From UBA6164 sp964344155 (GTDB lineage Bacteria; Patescibacteriota; Gracilibacteria; BD1-5; UBA6164), in NCBI GenBank assembly GCA_964344155.1, contig CAYFMG010000009.1, forward strand, positions 1-38,940: a DNA stretch of 38,940 nucleotides, read 5' to 3'. A program made the translations under genes and the position numbers. Numbering within the stretch: the first letter of the stretch is position 1; the number at the start of each line of letters is the position of its first letter. This document shows positions 1-11,234 of the stretch, piece by piece. The notes under the pieces were generated by a model. It was not told where the DNA came from and searched no databases. It worked only from the letters and a program-made list of their open reading frames with translations.

Positions 1-1622
1 CACACACAAGTACAGGTACAGTTACAACAGAGTCAACAACAATGATAACAGATACCTATAGATGTAATAACGGAACACTAGAAGATATCTGACAAACTAC
101 AAGTTTATCATGTAACACAAGTTATCATGATGAAGGATGAACATGTACAAGTGATACAGATTCACAACAATGTACACAAACATGAGCACCAGCAAATACT
201 ACATACAATGTAGTAAATGTTCCAGCAACATGGGATTCATCTACAAGTTCACGGATAACAACAAACTGTACATGGACATGTAATCCATGAACACAACTAG
301 ATAACGGATCATGTACATCATTCCCATCAAGATCACTAAGATTTAATGATGATGATAGTGCTGATTTAAAAAGAACACCATCTCAAGTTTGAGATAGAAA
401 AACTTGGACATGGAGTGGTTGGGTGAAAAGAGGTAATATAGTAGAATCTTGAATTTTTACAGCAAATCAAAGTTATACACCATATTTTGATATTATGTTT
501 TGATGACATGAAGCAGCGGCTGATCAGTTAAATGTATTAAACTGGCTTTGATCAACTAATTGATGAGCATCAGTTCACTTAGTATCAACAATGAAATTTA
601 GAGATCCTTCAGCATGGTATCATATAACTGTATCTGTTGACACAACTGAAGTTACTTCATCTGAAAGAGTAAAAGTTTATGTTAATGGAAATAGATTAAC
701 AGATTTTACTAAAGAAATCTATCCAGTTCAAAATTATGATACAGAAATGAATAAACAAACTATACATAGTATTTGATCAGCAATAGAAAGAGGAGTTTAT
801 TCAGATTGATATTTAGCAGATATAAACTTCATAGATTGACAAGCTTTATCAGCTACTGCTTTCTGAGAATTTGATTCAGTTACAGGTCAATGGAAAGCTA
901 AGGATTATACGGGTACTTATGGTACAAATGGTTTCCATCTAGATTTTGGTAATGATGCAGCACTTTGAGCAGATACTTCAGGTAAAGGTAATGACTGGAC
1001 TGTTAACAATATAGACGCAACAGACCAAATGCTAGACATGCCAGGGAATAATTTTGCTACTTTGAATCCGTTATCTATAGCTTCATGAATGACGTATTCA
1101 GAATGAAATTTAAAATCATCATGATCTAATTCTTCTCGTCCTCGTTCAAAAGCTAATATGGCAATCCCTAGTTCAGGAAAATGGTATTGGGAAGTAGTTA
1201 GTAATTGAACAACATCAACACAATTTACTGTTTGAATGACACCTTATGAATGAACTGTTTGAGCATTTCCTGATTTTGGTGGTAGTTGAATAAGAAGAGT
1301 TGAAGTTTCATTTAATTCTTGAGATACAATTTGATTATTTGTTGATAGGGATTCATGAAAAATGCAATATAGAATAAATTGATGAACAATTCAAGATGTT
1401 ACATTTAGGTCTAATTTAGATAGTTCATTAACTTATTTCCCACTTTTCCAAATTGACTGAGCTAATACAGAGACAGCTACCTTCAACTTCGGTCAAGGGT
1501 GACAAACTGGATTACAAGACTGTGCTGGAGCTGGTGGTAAATTTAAGTATTGTCCGCCAACAGGATATAAGGCATTGAGTACAGGGAATATGCCTGATTC
1601 TTATAGTTATACAACAGTATAA
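1..1622 (+). CDS. Large surface / tail-fibre-like protein, C-terminal part (5' truncated by window)
   Basis: The open frame runs in from the left edge (codons start at position 3) to TAA at 1620-1622, with many TGA codons read as Gly. The first ~110 residues are Thr/Ser/Cys-rich with repeated CTWTCNP-like and SCTS motifs, as in cysteine-rich surface proteins. A LamG/concanavalin-like module of the phage type follows (KTWTWSGWVKRG, then YHITV and a VYVNGNRL strand). Next comes DINFIDGQAL..FGEFDSVTGQW, typical of phage structural proteins, and a SPRY-like domain (GKWYWEVVSN, GLFVDRDSGKMQYRIN, FNFGQG, YCPPTGYKAL). The likely role is adhesion or glycan binding at the cell surface, or in a phage tail. 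The same frame stays open beyond the TAA (next entry), so this may be only the upstream half of one longer protein. Domain calls are from pattern recognition; the N-terminus lies outside the window. Confidence 0.75.
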
Positions 1623-3299
1623 TGAACAACTTCAGCAGTAAGTAGTCTTACAAGCTGATTAGTATGATATTGGCCTCTTCACGATTTTCATGCTGCAATA
1701 ATTTGACCTAATGCAGCAGGAAGCTCATGAGTATCAATAAAATCAAATTGAGTATTTGGTGATTATGCAAGTTTTGATTGATCAAGTTGAGTAAATGTAG
1801 ATTTTAATTCTAACCCAATTACATGAAATAGTAATAGATCTATATCTCTTTGGTTTAGAACAACACAAAGTGATGGAATACTAGTAAGTTTGGGAACTCA
1901 AACAATTTGAACATGATCTGCTCCTGGTACAAGTTATGTATTAGCAGTATCTCCTAGTCATGTTGTAATGTATGGTGGTACATGACCATATGATAGAACT
2001 GTTGCTACTAGTAAAAGTTATTTAGATTGAAAATGGCATCATCTTTGAGTTACTTACAGTTCATGAGTAAGTACAGCTTATGTAGATGGAGTATTGTTAT
2101 GATCAGCTTCTTCAGTAACACTAAATACTTGAAGTGAAGGTATATATTTTTGAAGATGGAATGATGCTAATAGATTTTATAATGGTAGTTTAGATGATGT
2201 GGCTGTATGGAACCGTGCATTAAGTTCTTCTGAAATTTCTCAATTATACAATGCATGATTAACAACTCATACAAAAAACACAATCAAAGATCCTAGTAAA
2301 CATTTTGATGTTGTAAAATATACATGAGGATGAAGTACTAATACTATTACAGGACTTAATTTTCAACCTGATTTAGTATGGTATAAAAATAGAGAAGCAA
2401 CGAATTCATGGCATGGTTTAGCAGATTCTGTTAGATGAGCAGGTAATCAAATTTGTTCAAATGCAACAGATGCAGAAGTGTATAATACAGAATATCTAAA
2501 ATCATTTAACTCTGATGGTTTCACACTTTGAGGTCATGGTCAACCAAACACAAACTGACAACAATATGTGTCATGGAACTGGAAAGCAGGATGATCTACT
2601 GTTACAAATACTGAATGAACTATAACATCACAAGTAAGCGCTAATCCTGATGCAGGTTTTAGTATAATTGGATATACAGGTAATGATGTTATTTGAGCTA
2701 CTATATGACACTGATTAAGTAAGGAACCAGATTTAATACTTGTAAAAAATAGAACATGAATAGATAATTGGGCTGTTTATCATAGTAGTATTTGAGCACA
2801 AAGTTATTTAAAACTAAATTCTACAGATGCTAGTATTGTAAGTTTTACAACATGGAATGATACTGAACCTACTTCAAAAGTTTTTTCTACTTATAAAGAT
2901 CATAGAAATAACAGACTTGGTATGAATTATATAGGTTACGCATTCCACTCAGTACCATGATATTCTAAAGTATGAAGCTATACAGGTAACTGAAGTGTTG
3001 ATGGGCCGTTTGTTTATACTGGGTTTAAGCCTAGGTATGTTATGATGAAGAGGAGTGATAGTACAGGTGATTGGGTAATATTTGATAATAAAAGATCTGG
3101 ATATAACTGAGATAGTGATCAACTAAGTGCAGACTTATCTGATCCTGAATATGATTGAGCATCTTATTGATGAATGATTGATTTATTATCAAACTGATTT
3201 AAATTAAAAACAACTTCTGGTAATAAAAATACTTCATGATGAAATTATATTTATATAGCCTTTGCAGAAGCACCGTTTAAGTATGCTACGGCGAGGTAA
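1623..3299 (+). CDS. Downstream half of the tail-fibre-like protein, after an in-frame TAA
   Basis: The frame stays open for 558 codons after the TAA at 1620, to TAA at 3297-3299, with TGA as Gly throughout. No ATG, GTG or TTG lies near its beginning; the first in-frame ATG is near 1967, inside the first domain. A LamG domain starts at once (SGLVGYWPL, YASFDGSSGVNV, WHHLGVTYSSG, YVDGVLLGSA, SLDDVAVWNRALSSSEI). It is followed by a phage-type C-terminal domain (FQPDLVWYKNR, DGFTLGG, YVSWNWKAGG, GHGLSKEPDLILVKNR, GYAFHSVPGYSKVGSYTGNGS, GPFVYTGF). Domain sequence is well preserved, which argues against long decay. It is either the remnant of a gene split by a recent nonsense change, a readthrough product, or an assembly error. 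A terminator follows at 3329. Confidence 0.6.
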
Positions 3300-3328
3300 A
3301 GTATAACCCATCTCTGAATCTCTTTTTC

Positions 3329-3365
3329 AATACCGGTCTCTTCTAGAGACCGGTATTTATATTTC
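3329..3365 (+). terminator. Intrinsic terminator after the tail-fibre-like gene
   Basis: A perfect 13-bp stem (aataccggtctct with agagaccggtatt) and 3-nt loop, followed by an AT-rich stretch rather than a long T run. It lies 30 bases after the stop codon. Confidence 0.7.
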
Positions 3366-3471
3366 TCTATTTTAAGCCAATTTTAATATATATTAAAAAA
3401 TAAAAAAGATTTGATATTTGTTTTTAATTTGTTATACTTGAAGTAAGTAATTTAAAAGTAAAAAATACAGT

Positions 3472-3756
3472 ATGCCTAAAAATGAAGTTTGAGAGCTAAA
3501 AAATATATTAACAGATTTTATTGTTGAACAAAAGCAATTCAATAATGAACAAAGAGAGTTTAATAAAAGAATAGAAGAAAAAGTTGATAAATCACAGTAC
3601 TTTTTGGAAGAAACAATAGCACAAAATACAAAAATGTTTTTTGAAGAACAAACAAGAATGAAAAAACGTCTAAGAAAAGTAGAAGATAAGACTTCAGAAT
3701 TAGAAAATGACACATTAGATCTATCATCTCAAATCAAAGTATTACAAAGAGCTTAA
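3472..3756 (+). CDS. Small coiled-coil protein (94 aa)
   Basis: A 94-residue soluble protein, MPKNEVGELKNILTDF..., rich in Glu, Lys, Gln and Asn, with heptad-like spacing across nearly its whole length and no membrane segment or signal peptide. One internal TGA (residue 7) reads as Gly. There is no Shine-Dalgarno sequence. It lies between two terminators, so it is a single-gene unit. Length and composition resemble the small coiled-coil proteins often found beside phage tail or structural genes, but I recognise no family. Function unknown. Confidence 0.7.
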
Positions 3757-3767
3757 AAAAATAAAAA

Positions 3768-3795
3768 AATTCTATAAAAATATAGAATTTTTTTT
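3768..3795 (+). terminator. Intrinsic terminator
   Basis: A 9-bp stem (aattctata with tatagaatt) around a 4-base loop, followed by a run of T, 11 bases after the stop of the coiled-coil gene. Confidence 0.8.
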
Positions 3796-3850
3796 GCTTT
3801 TATATCAATTATGATTATATTATTTATAGTTTAAAAATAGTATAAAAACA

Positions 3851-4228
3851 ATGAAAAAAAGATTCCTGTTATTTTTGATTTTTATTATATTTCTGTTTAC
3901 AACAGTAACCTTTTTTTTGATCCTGAATTATCTAGATCCATATAGCTACAAAGTAACAGCAATGGTATCAATTATATCCACGTTTGTATTGTGATTATCT
4001 TCTTTTCTGACACTGATATTTTATTTTTTCAAAAAAATACATTACAGATGAAGAGTATATGTTCATCATGTATTAACAAGCTTTAGGCAAGGATTTTTTG
4101 TATCCCTGTATCTATTATGATTAGTCTTTTTTAATATACTGTGAGCATCCATACTACTAACAGGAAGCCTATCACTTATAATAATAATATTTTTAGAACT
4201 ATTTATACAAAACCTAGAAAATAATTAA
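3851..4228 (+). CDS. Four-helix membrane protein of unknown function (125 aa)
   Basis: Starts at ATG with MKKRFLLFLIFIIFLF. Four hydrophobic segments are visible, near residues 5-28, 38-60, 82-100 and 102-118, separated by short loops including a basic FFKKIHYRGRVYVHH segment. Glycines inside the membrane segments are TGA. No ribosome binding site. It precedes the aminotransferase gene by 17 bases in the same direction and is probably co-transcribed. No family recognised; a cell-envelope protein is the safe description. Confidence 0.75.
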
Positions 4229-4245
4229 TAATTTAGAAAAATACA

Positions 4246-5529
4246 ATGAGAAAAAATTTATTACATATATGACACAAAGAACTATCTTATGAAATAAGAG
4301 AAATAGTAGATGTAGCAAATAAAATAACATGATTTTGAAGAGAAATATTTCGGGAAAATATCTGAGATCCAGTAGAAAAATGAGAACCAATTCCAGAATG
4401 GATGAAAGAAATAGTAGAAAATGCAGTAAAACTAGATGAAGTATATGGGTATTGTCCTACTAGATGATTAGATGCTGCCAGAGAATATATAGCTTCAAAA
4501 AATCCAATAATAGAAAAAGAAGATATATTGTTTTTTAACTGATTATGAGATGCTATAAATAAAATATATAGAAGCCTGTCTTTTGATTCTAGAGTAATCT
4601 GACCAAACCCAGCATATTCTACGCATTCTTCAGCAGAAGCTCATCATGCATGATCAGCACATATTACATATTCTTTAGATCCAAATAATAATTGGAATCC
4701 AGATTTAGAAGAGCTTGAAAATAAAGTAAAATACAACCCAAATATAGTATGAATACTTGTTATAAATCCTGACAATCCTACATGAGCAGTATTCTCTAGA
4801 GAAGTAATTGAATCAATCGTTGAAATAGCAAGAAAATATAATTTATTTCTCATTTTTGATGAAATATATGAAAAATTAACATACAAAGAAGAAGATAGAA
4901 CTCTACTTCATGAAGTAGTTTGAGATGTGCCTGCTATATCTATGAAATGAATATCAAAAGATGTACCTTGGCCAGGATCTAGATGTGGGTGGATTGAAGT
5001 ATATAATGCTGATAAGGATGAAAACTTTAAAAGCTATATACAATCTATTTTGTCAGCAAAAATGCTAGAAGTATGTTCAACTACTCTACCTCAGTTTGTA
5101 TTACCAAAAATATATGAGAGTGAAAATTATAAAAAATCACTAAAAGAAAGAATAGAAAAATATCACTTGAGAGCAAATCTAGCAGAAGAAATATTATGAG
5201 ACCTAAAAGAAATTACTCTAGTAAAACCAAAATGAGCTTTTTATTTATCTATAACATTTAATATGGATAATCTAAATGCAAGTTACATACCAAATATAAA
5301 AGAATATGATATAGAGTCATATGTTACTAAATTTTTATCATGAGTAACTAGATTTGATAAAAGGTTTTGTTATTACATGTTAGCTAAAACATGAGTATGT
5401 TCAGTACCTCTTAGTGGCTTTAATTCCCACTTTGAATGATTTAGAATAACTTTACTAGAAGAAGATGAAAAAAAATACAAGTTAATACTAGAAAAAATAA
5501 GAGATTTTATTTTAGAATTTAAAAAATAA
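4246..5529 (+). CDS. Class I/II PLP-dependent aminotransferase (427 aa)
   Basis: Fold type I aminotransferase: a PLP enzyme moving an amino group between an amino acid and a 2-oxo acid in the cytoplasm. Visible family features are NIGDP near residue 40, YGYCPTRGLDAAREYIA, the NPAYSTH segment, VINPDNPTGAVFS (Asn binding the cofactor), FDEIYEKLTY (Asp binding the pyridine nitrogen), and GISKDVPWPGSRCGW, where Lys is the Schiff-base residue and Arg binds the substrate. Layout and the extended C-terminus resemble alanine aminotransferases (AlaA/AlaT type), but the substrate cannot be fixed from sequence. Length 427 aa is slightly above the usual 390-410. Many Gly residues are TGA. The stop is followed at once by a palindromic repeat element. 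Confidence 0.88.
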
Positions 5530-5536
5530 AGAAATA

Positions 5537-5646
5537 CATAACTCACCTTTGAATTTCCTCTCTTACTTAAGAGAGGAAGGCCACAAATTAAAGTACTTGT
5601 AACCCCTTTCTCTTAAGTAAGAGAAAGGATTCAGGATTGAGTTATG
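5537..5646. repeat. Palindromic MITE-like / REP-like element
   Basis: About 110 bases bounded by inverted ends (cataactca at 5537-5545, tgagttatg at 5638-5646). Inside are two perfect hairpins, at 5557-5576 (cctctc..gagagg) and 5605-5628 (cctttctcttaag..agg). The left ~42 bases are an imperfect inverted copy of the right ~42, so the whole unit can fold on itself around a ~25-base centre. No coding capacity. It fills the gap between the aminotransferase gene and the M23 gene. A related hairpin pair lies at 34608-34652. Confidence 0.65.
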
Positions 5647-5673
5647 AAAAAATAATTCATAATTAAATAAATT

Positions 5674-7680
5674 TTGTTTACAAAAGGAAAAATATTATTA
5701 TCTGCTTTTTTGCTTTTCTCTATAGCTTGATGAGTATCATATGCTCTTACAAATAATCAAAAAGGGGCTATTTTGGATAACTTTAAAGAAAAACAGTATG
5801 ATCTACTTTTTGAATCTAATCTTTGAGATTTCTCATCAGAGTTTAGTGATATTTTTGATATCTCAAAAAAAGTAAGTATCTATAGTAAAAAGTGAGATGA
5901 GAATCAAGAAGAGAGACATGAGTTAGAAGAAAAAAATGAAGAATTATTAGATAAAATCACATCATTAGAATTATCTGTAAAACAACTAGATATAGATATA
6001 AAGATTGCTTTACTCAAAGTTGATAAAATAAATAAAAAAATAATTACAACAAAAAGAGAAAAAGAAATAAATGAAAAAACCATAGCCGATTTAAACAAAA
6101 AAGTATCTGAAAATATGGAAACTTTACTTGAATATATGGTATATATCTACAAAAAAACAAATACAGCGTATGAAAAAAATCAAATAGATAACTTGAAAAG
6201 TATACTATTAAATGGAGAAGATATTTCAGATATGATTAATGATTTGTATTTTAAATGATTAATACAAATAACTTGAAAAAAACTTGTAGATAATCATAGA
6301 AAATATGTTTCTCAGTTGTATCTAAAAAAAGTTGAACTAGAAAAACAAGAAGAAAACCTGAAAAAACTTAGAAAAATGTGAATCATAGAAAAAAAAGTAT
6401 TATCAGACAAAAAAGATTTTAAAGAAAGACTTTTGGAAGTATCAAAATGACAACAAAAACTTTATGAAGACTATGTAAAAGATAAGTTGAATATAGAAAA
6501 AAATATGATACTTAAATCTTTTAAAGAAAAACTAAAGTTTAACAACGTAAGAGATTCTATACTAAAAAAATATAACTGTGAATTTGTAGATGTATCTAAA
6601 AATACTGCAGAAGTAAGAGCTCTTAGATGAAAATGTCTTGATATAAACAAGATGATATATTCAGAATCAAAGCTTAAAAAAGCAGACACTGAAGGCTATA
6701 ATTTTGAATATTGGCCTGTCTATCCAGATACAGGAATAACTGCTTATTTTCATGATAAAGAATACAAAAAAGATTTCTGATCAGAACATGATGCTATAGA
6801 TATAGCAATAGAACAAGGTACACCTATAAGAGCACCTGCTGACTGATATGTTGTTTATATAGAAGAACCAGATAGTCAAGATTATGCATATATTGCATTA
6901 AAACATCATGATTGATATATGACAGTATATGGGCATATAAGTGATGTACTTGTTGATGAATTTGATTATGTAAAAGCATGAGAGGTTTTTGCTCAGACAG
7001 GTTGAGAGTTTGGTACTTTTGGTGCTTGATTTATGACTACTTGACCACACTTACACTTTGAAGTATTTAGAGATAGAGAGTATGTAGATCCTTTAACAGT
7101 ATTAGATTTATCACATATACAATTTACAAGAGTTCCAGAGAAATATAAAATAAAATTCTATAGTGATTTCAAGCTAAGAAGATGATATGAATTTAAAAAT
7201 AAAACAGAAAAATCAAGAGTATTTGTATTAAAATGAGATAATGAAATAGAAAGACAAAAATATATGTTAGAAAAATATGCTGTGGGGACATTTAATGATT
7301 GGCAAATGTGGGTTGATGAAGCTCTAGACTGAAATGTAGATCCTTCATTTGCAATGTGTATATGATTAGCTGAAACTACACTTTGAAAATACCTAAAAAC
7401 TCCATTTAATATCTGAAATATCTGAAATACTGATTCATGAGACACAAAAACATTTCCAAATGCTAGAAGTTGAGTTTATTGGATGATAAAAACACTTAAT
7501 AATAGATATCTATGACAATATAATGAATTAAGGCTACTTAGTAGGTATTGAAATCATGATCCTAGAAAGCCAATTTACGCATCTAGTCCTGATAACTGGC
7601 ATAGAAATATAGTAAAATGTTTAAGTCATTTGAAGTGAACTTATGTTCCAGATAACTTTAATTTTAGGTTAACGGAGTAA
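5674..7680 (+). CDS. Secreted M23 peptidase with C-terminal muramidase-like domain (668 aa)
   Basis: An exported cell-wall hydrolase. TTG at 5674 is the likely start: an in-frame stop (5668) lies two codons upstream and the first residues form a signal peptide (FTKGKILLSAFLLFSIAGGVSYA). Residues ~40-330 are long coiled coil, as in EnvC/NlpD-type peptidoglycan hydrolases. Residues ~355-490 are an M23 (LytM) metallopeptidase with zinc ligands His372 and Asp376 (HDAID) and HLHFE at 459-463. The C-terminal ~110 residues (FAMCIGLAETTLGK, Glu567, then NIGN and YWMIKTLNN) look like a lysozyme/transglycosylase fold with a catalytic Glu. Having peptidase and glycan-cleaving parts in one chain suits wall remodelling or attack on a host wall. 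The muramidase call is less certain than the M23 call. Confidence 0.85.
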
Positions 7681-7756
7681 AAAACTGCATTATTTTTGCT
7701 TTATAGAGAGATATATGTTAATATTTAATTATATTTATTACATGTATCTTTTTATT

Positions 7757-8671
7757 ATGAAAAAAATACCACTTTGAATTTTATTTTATATTTTATTAGC
7801 ATTATTTGATTTTAGTATATCATATGCTGCTGTTTGAGATAAAGAATTAGCAACGTCTAAGGAAAATATATGAATTATTGCTGCATTTTTTAATACTCAA
7901 GTACTTTTAAATATCGTATTTGCTGGTATTACTATTCTTGCTACTTTTGCTCTTTCAAAAATAGTGTCATGAAAACTGACAGTCTATATTGAAAATATGG
8001 GATCAGCTGAATGAACTAATAGAGAAGAATTAATATGAGTTATAACTAGAACTGTTAATATTGCTATTTTAGTTATATGATTTTCAATTACATTATCTAT
8101 ACTTTGAGTTGATATGGGAATATTTATGGGATGATTATGATTTTGAATCTGATTTACTCTGAAAATATTTTTATCAAACTTTATAGCGTGAATTATTATG
8201 GTAACACAATGAACTTATCATAACTGAGATTTAATAGAAGTATGAGGTAAAATGTGAAATATTAGAAGAATCCATTCTTTATTTACTGAAATAGAACAAT
8301 TTGATGGAGTAGTTTATTTTGTACCAAATGTTAAATTTTTAGAAGACAATGTATCAAACTATCATTCAAATAGTAAAAGAAGAGTAGAAATAGAAGTATG
8401 AGTTGATTATGCTACAGATATAGTAAAAGCTAAACAAGTAATGAGTCAGGTTATAGAACAATTCCCAAATGTATTAAAAGCACCTTATCCAGATATTATT
8501 GTAAATAAACTAGATAATAGTTCTATACAACTTTTATTAAGATTTTGGATAGATTCAAAAGATGAATATTTTACAATGAAATCAAATGTAACAGAAACTA
8601 TTAACTTAGCTTTTAAACAAGCTGATATAACTATACCGTTTCCACAAGTTACTATTAGTAATAGAAAATAA
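7757..8671 (+). CDS. mscS: MscS-family mechanosensitive ion channel (304 aa)
   Basis: Small-conductance mechanosensitive channel that opens under membrane tension and releases solutes during osmotic downshock. Start chosen at MKKIPLGILFYILLALF; a second in-frame ATG lies 15 bases upstream. Residues 1-26 form a signal-like segment, followed by three transmembrane helices. The pore helix is rich in TGA-encoded Gly (WGGLGFGIGFTL, KIFLSNFIAG). The beta domain then shows NGDLIEVGGKMGNIRRIHSLFTEIEQFDGVVYFVPNVKFLEDNVSNYHS, the classical MscS signature. Length matches the short MscS class. No ribosome binding site. A terminator follows directly. Confidence 0.9.
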
Positions 8672-8700
8672 AAAAGATGTTTTTAAAAACATCTTTTTTT
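8671..8700. terminator. Terminator between convergent genes
   Basis: Stem aaaaagatgttttt with aaaaacatcttttt, T run on the plus strand and A run on the other side, so it may serve both the channel gene and the convergent surface-protein gene. Confidence 0.8.
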
Positions 8701-8701
8701 G

Positions 8702-10087
8702 TTAAGCTCTTCTTCTTGAGAATAAGAATCAAGCAATAAGTAGGGAAATAAGTAGTAGTATAATCATCTCAGGTCATGTTTGTACTTTTGTAGCTTCAGA
8801 TAAATCTCATTCAAAAGTTTCTCATTCTTCATTTTCAGCTACAGCTTTTACAGCAAAGTAATCATATTTAATTTCATCTCATTTTATTTCTACTTCAAAT
8901 CTTGGAGTATCTACTGTTTCAATTAATTCTAATTTACCATCTTGAGATTTTTTATATACATTATAGCTTTTTGCTTCTTCAACTTTATCCCAAGTTAATA
9001 TTGATTTTGATTTTAGTTCAACTAATTTCAATCATGTTATTTTTAAATTATCTTTATTGTCTTTAGTTTCTTCAACAACTTCTTCTTCAGCTACAACTTC
9101 TTCTTTTTTCTCAGCAGCAGCTAATACTACTTCGTTTACAACTATACTAGCAGCTCATAGTTCTGTTTTTTCATGTCATAATTCATCTACTACTTTTACA
9201 TCTATTTTATATGTTCAAGCTTCTTCTGGAGCAACCATTTTAGCATTATAAACTCCATCTTTTGTTTCTTTTAGTTTAGTTAATATATCATTTATTATTA
9301 CACTTACATTAACAAGTCATGGGTTTGTTACAACTTCAATTTCATAACTGTTTTCTGTATCTACTGTTTCAGGAGTTACTTTTACATTTTTTATATTTAA
9401 ACTAGCTAAATCTACTTTTATACTTACTTCATTAGATTCTCATATCACATTCATATCAGCATCTAGTACTTGAGCTTTAAATGTATTATTTCAATCTGCT
9501 AAATCACTTACTTCAACCTCAAAAACTCAATCATTATTACTAGTTGTTTTAACTTCTTTATCATTATTTACTATTACTTTTATTTGGTGATTTTTTTGAG
9601 TATTACCAGATATTGATATACTATTTGTTCATATAGTTAATCATGTTTCAGGTGATAGTATTGATATATCTATATTTGCTACAACCTCTTCTTTTTCAAC
9701 TGTTGCTTCCGCTAATCCAAAAACAGTATCATCATTTAAATCATAGATGTATATATTTTGAACTCAAGTTGTTTTAAATTTTACAGAGTTTTCAAATTTT
9801 ACTTTTCATTGATCAGAAGCTAGAAAATTATAAGTATTATCCTTTAGTGCTGTAGGTAACTCAGCCTCAGGATCACTTTCTGAAAATATAAGTATAGTTC
9901 AATCATAATCTAATACTGTTTCATTATTTTTATCAACAGCTTCAATAGTTAAATCAAGAGCCTCTCATACCTTTACAGTAGTAGGATCAAAAGTAACTTC
10001 AAAGTGATCAATTCAAGCAGCAAAGATTTGCGAAAAACTTAGCATAGAAGCTAATATAGTTATAATAGATTTATTTAGTAGTTTCAT
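8702..10087 (-). CDS. Exported multidomain surface protein with sorting-like C-terminus (461 aa)
   Basis: Starts MKLLNKSIITILASMLSFSQIFAA, a signal peptide. Most of the chain consists of beta-sandwich repeats of about 90 residues of Ig/bacterial Ig-like type (FEVTFDPTTVKVGEALDLTIEAVD; ISGNTQKNHQIKVIVNN; YEIEVVTNPGLVNVSV). An Ala/Glu-rich linker follows, then a fibronectin III-like segment (SILTWDKVEEAKSYNVYKKS). The C-terminus is QTGPEMIILLLISLLIAGFL then SRRRA: a TGP motif, hydrophobic helix and Arg tail, resembling the TGPE-type C-termini of surface proteins in other Patescibacteria and functionally like LPXTG signals. The probable role is adhesion or surface structure. Glycine is mostly TGA. 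Confidence 0.75.
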
Positions 10088-10186
10088 AATATATTTGATA
10101 TATAGTAAAATACACTATTGCATTCTATCCAAAAACCAAAAAAATAAAAATTATTTTGTTAAAAAAGTCCTTTACTTAATCTTGTT

Positions 10187-11224
10187 TTATAGTTTAATAA
10201 TATTTGGGAAATTATTGTCTGTTATAGATGATATAAAACTTTGGTAGTATTCTATCTTTTTAAGTAATAGTTCTTTATGTATTTCATCAAGTTCACTTAA
10301 TAAATCATCAATAAGTAATACAGGTTTTTTACCTGTCATTTTTTCTATAAATATTCACTCTATAAGTTTTAACCATATTATAACACTTTTTGTTTCTCAT
10401 CTTGAAGCAAAGCTTGATATACTATTTCAATCAACCAATATATCAAAATCATCTACATGTGGTCATATAGGAGTTCTAGCTAGAATTATATCTCTATCTA
10501 TATTTTTAGCCAGATATGTTTTTATATCTTCAGAAATATTGTCTTCTGATACTTTAGTTAGGTAAGCAAATTCTACTTTTTTATTTTTATTTCAAAAATA
10601 CTCAAGCGTTGAAGGTATAGATTCTTTTATAAAATTTATTACTTTGAATCTATATTTATATATTTCTTCAGCTAAGGCTATAAATTTATTATTCCAGAAC
10701 TCTATATCTTGTTTTGAGCATTTTTTTTCATAGATACTTTTTAGGGTTTTATTTCTGTTTCTTATTACTTTTTTGTATTCACTTAGTAGGTTTGAATAAT
10801 TTTCAAAAGAGTTTTTAAGGACTTCATCTAAAAAATCTCTTCTTAAACTAGGAGATAGATACATTATGTTCATTATGATAGGAGAGAATATTACACACTT
10901 ATGAGTTGCTTCCTTGAATTTTTTAATTGATATTTTGTTATTATTAAGCATAAAGCTTTTTTTTCAAGTTTCTTTTGAGTAGGAAAAAGAAACTTTTTCT
11001 TCTTTATCTGTAATATATTCAACAAAAAAATAATCCTCTCACTTTTTTATTAGTTCATCTAAATTAAGTCAAGTGATTGAATTATTTCAAAGCGCACTTA
11101 AAGCTTCTAGTATATTAGTTTTACCTTTTCAGTTTTCTCAAACAATAAAATTATGTTTATCTAGAGATTCTAGTTTTAACTCATTAAAATTTCTAAAATT
11201 AATTAATCTTAATTCTTTAATCAT
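10187..11224 (-). CDS. recF: RecF DNA repair ATPase (345 aa)
   Basis: SMC-like ATPase that helps RecOR load RecA at single-strand gaps. Visible: N-terminal LRLINFRNF, Walker A GENGKGKTNILEAL near residues 33-46 (two of the glycines are TGA), signature SSFASRGETKSVIIWLKL, and Walker B VLLIDDLLSELD. The length is close to the usual 350-370. It lies 10 bases downstream of gatC on the same strand, so the two are likely co-transcribed, an unusual pairing since recF more often sits near dnaN and gyrB. No Shine-Dalgarno sequence. Confidence 0.92.
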
Positions 11225-11234
11225 TGTAATGGGA

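Noticed and set aside
3432..3713. Open frame of 93 codons on the minus strand
   Set aside because: It is the antisense shadow of the recoded coiled-coil gene at 3472-3756.
4644..7445. Several minus-strand frames of 64-95 codons
   Set aside because: Antisense to the aminotransferase and M23 genes, which are continuous when TGA is Gly.
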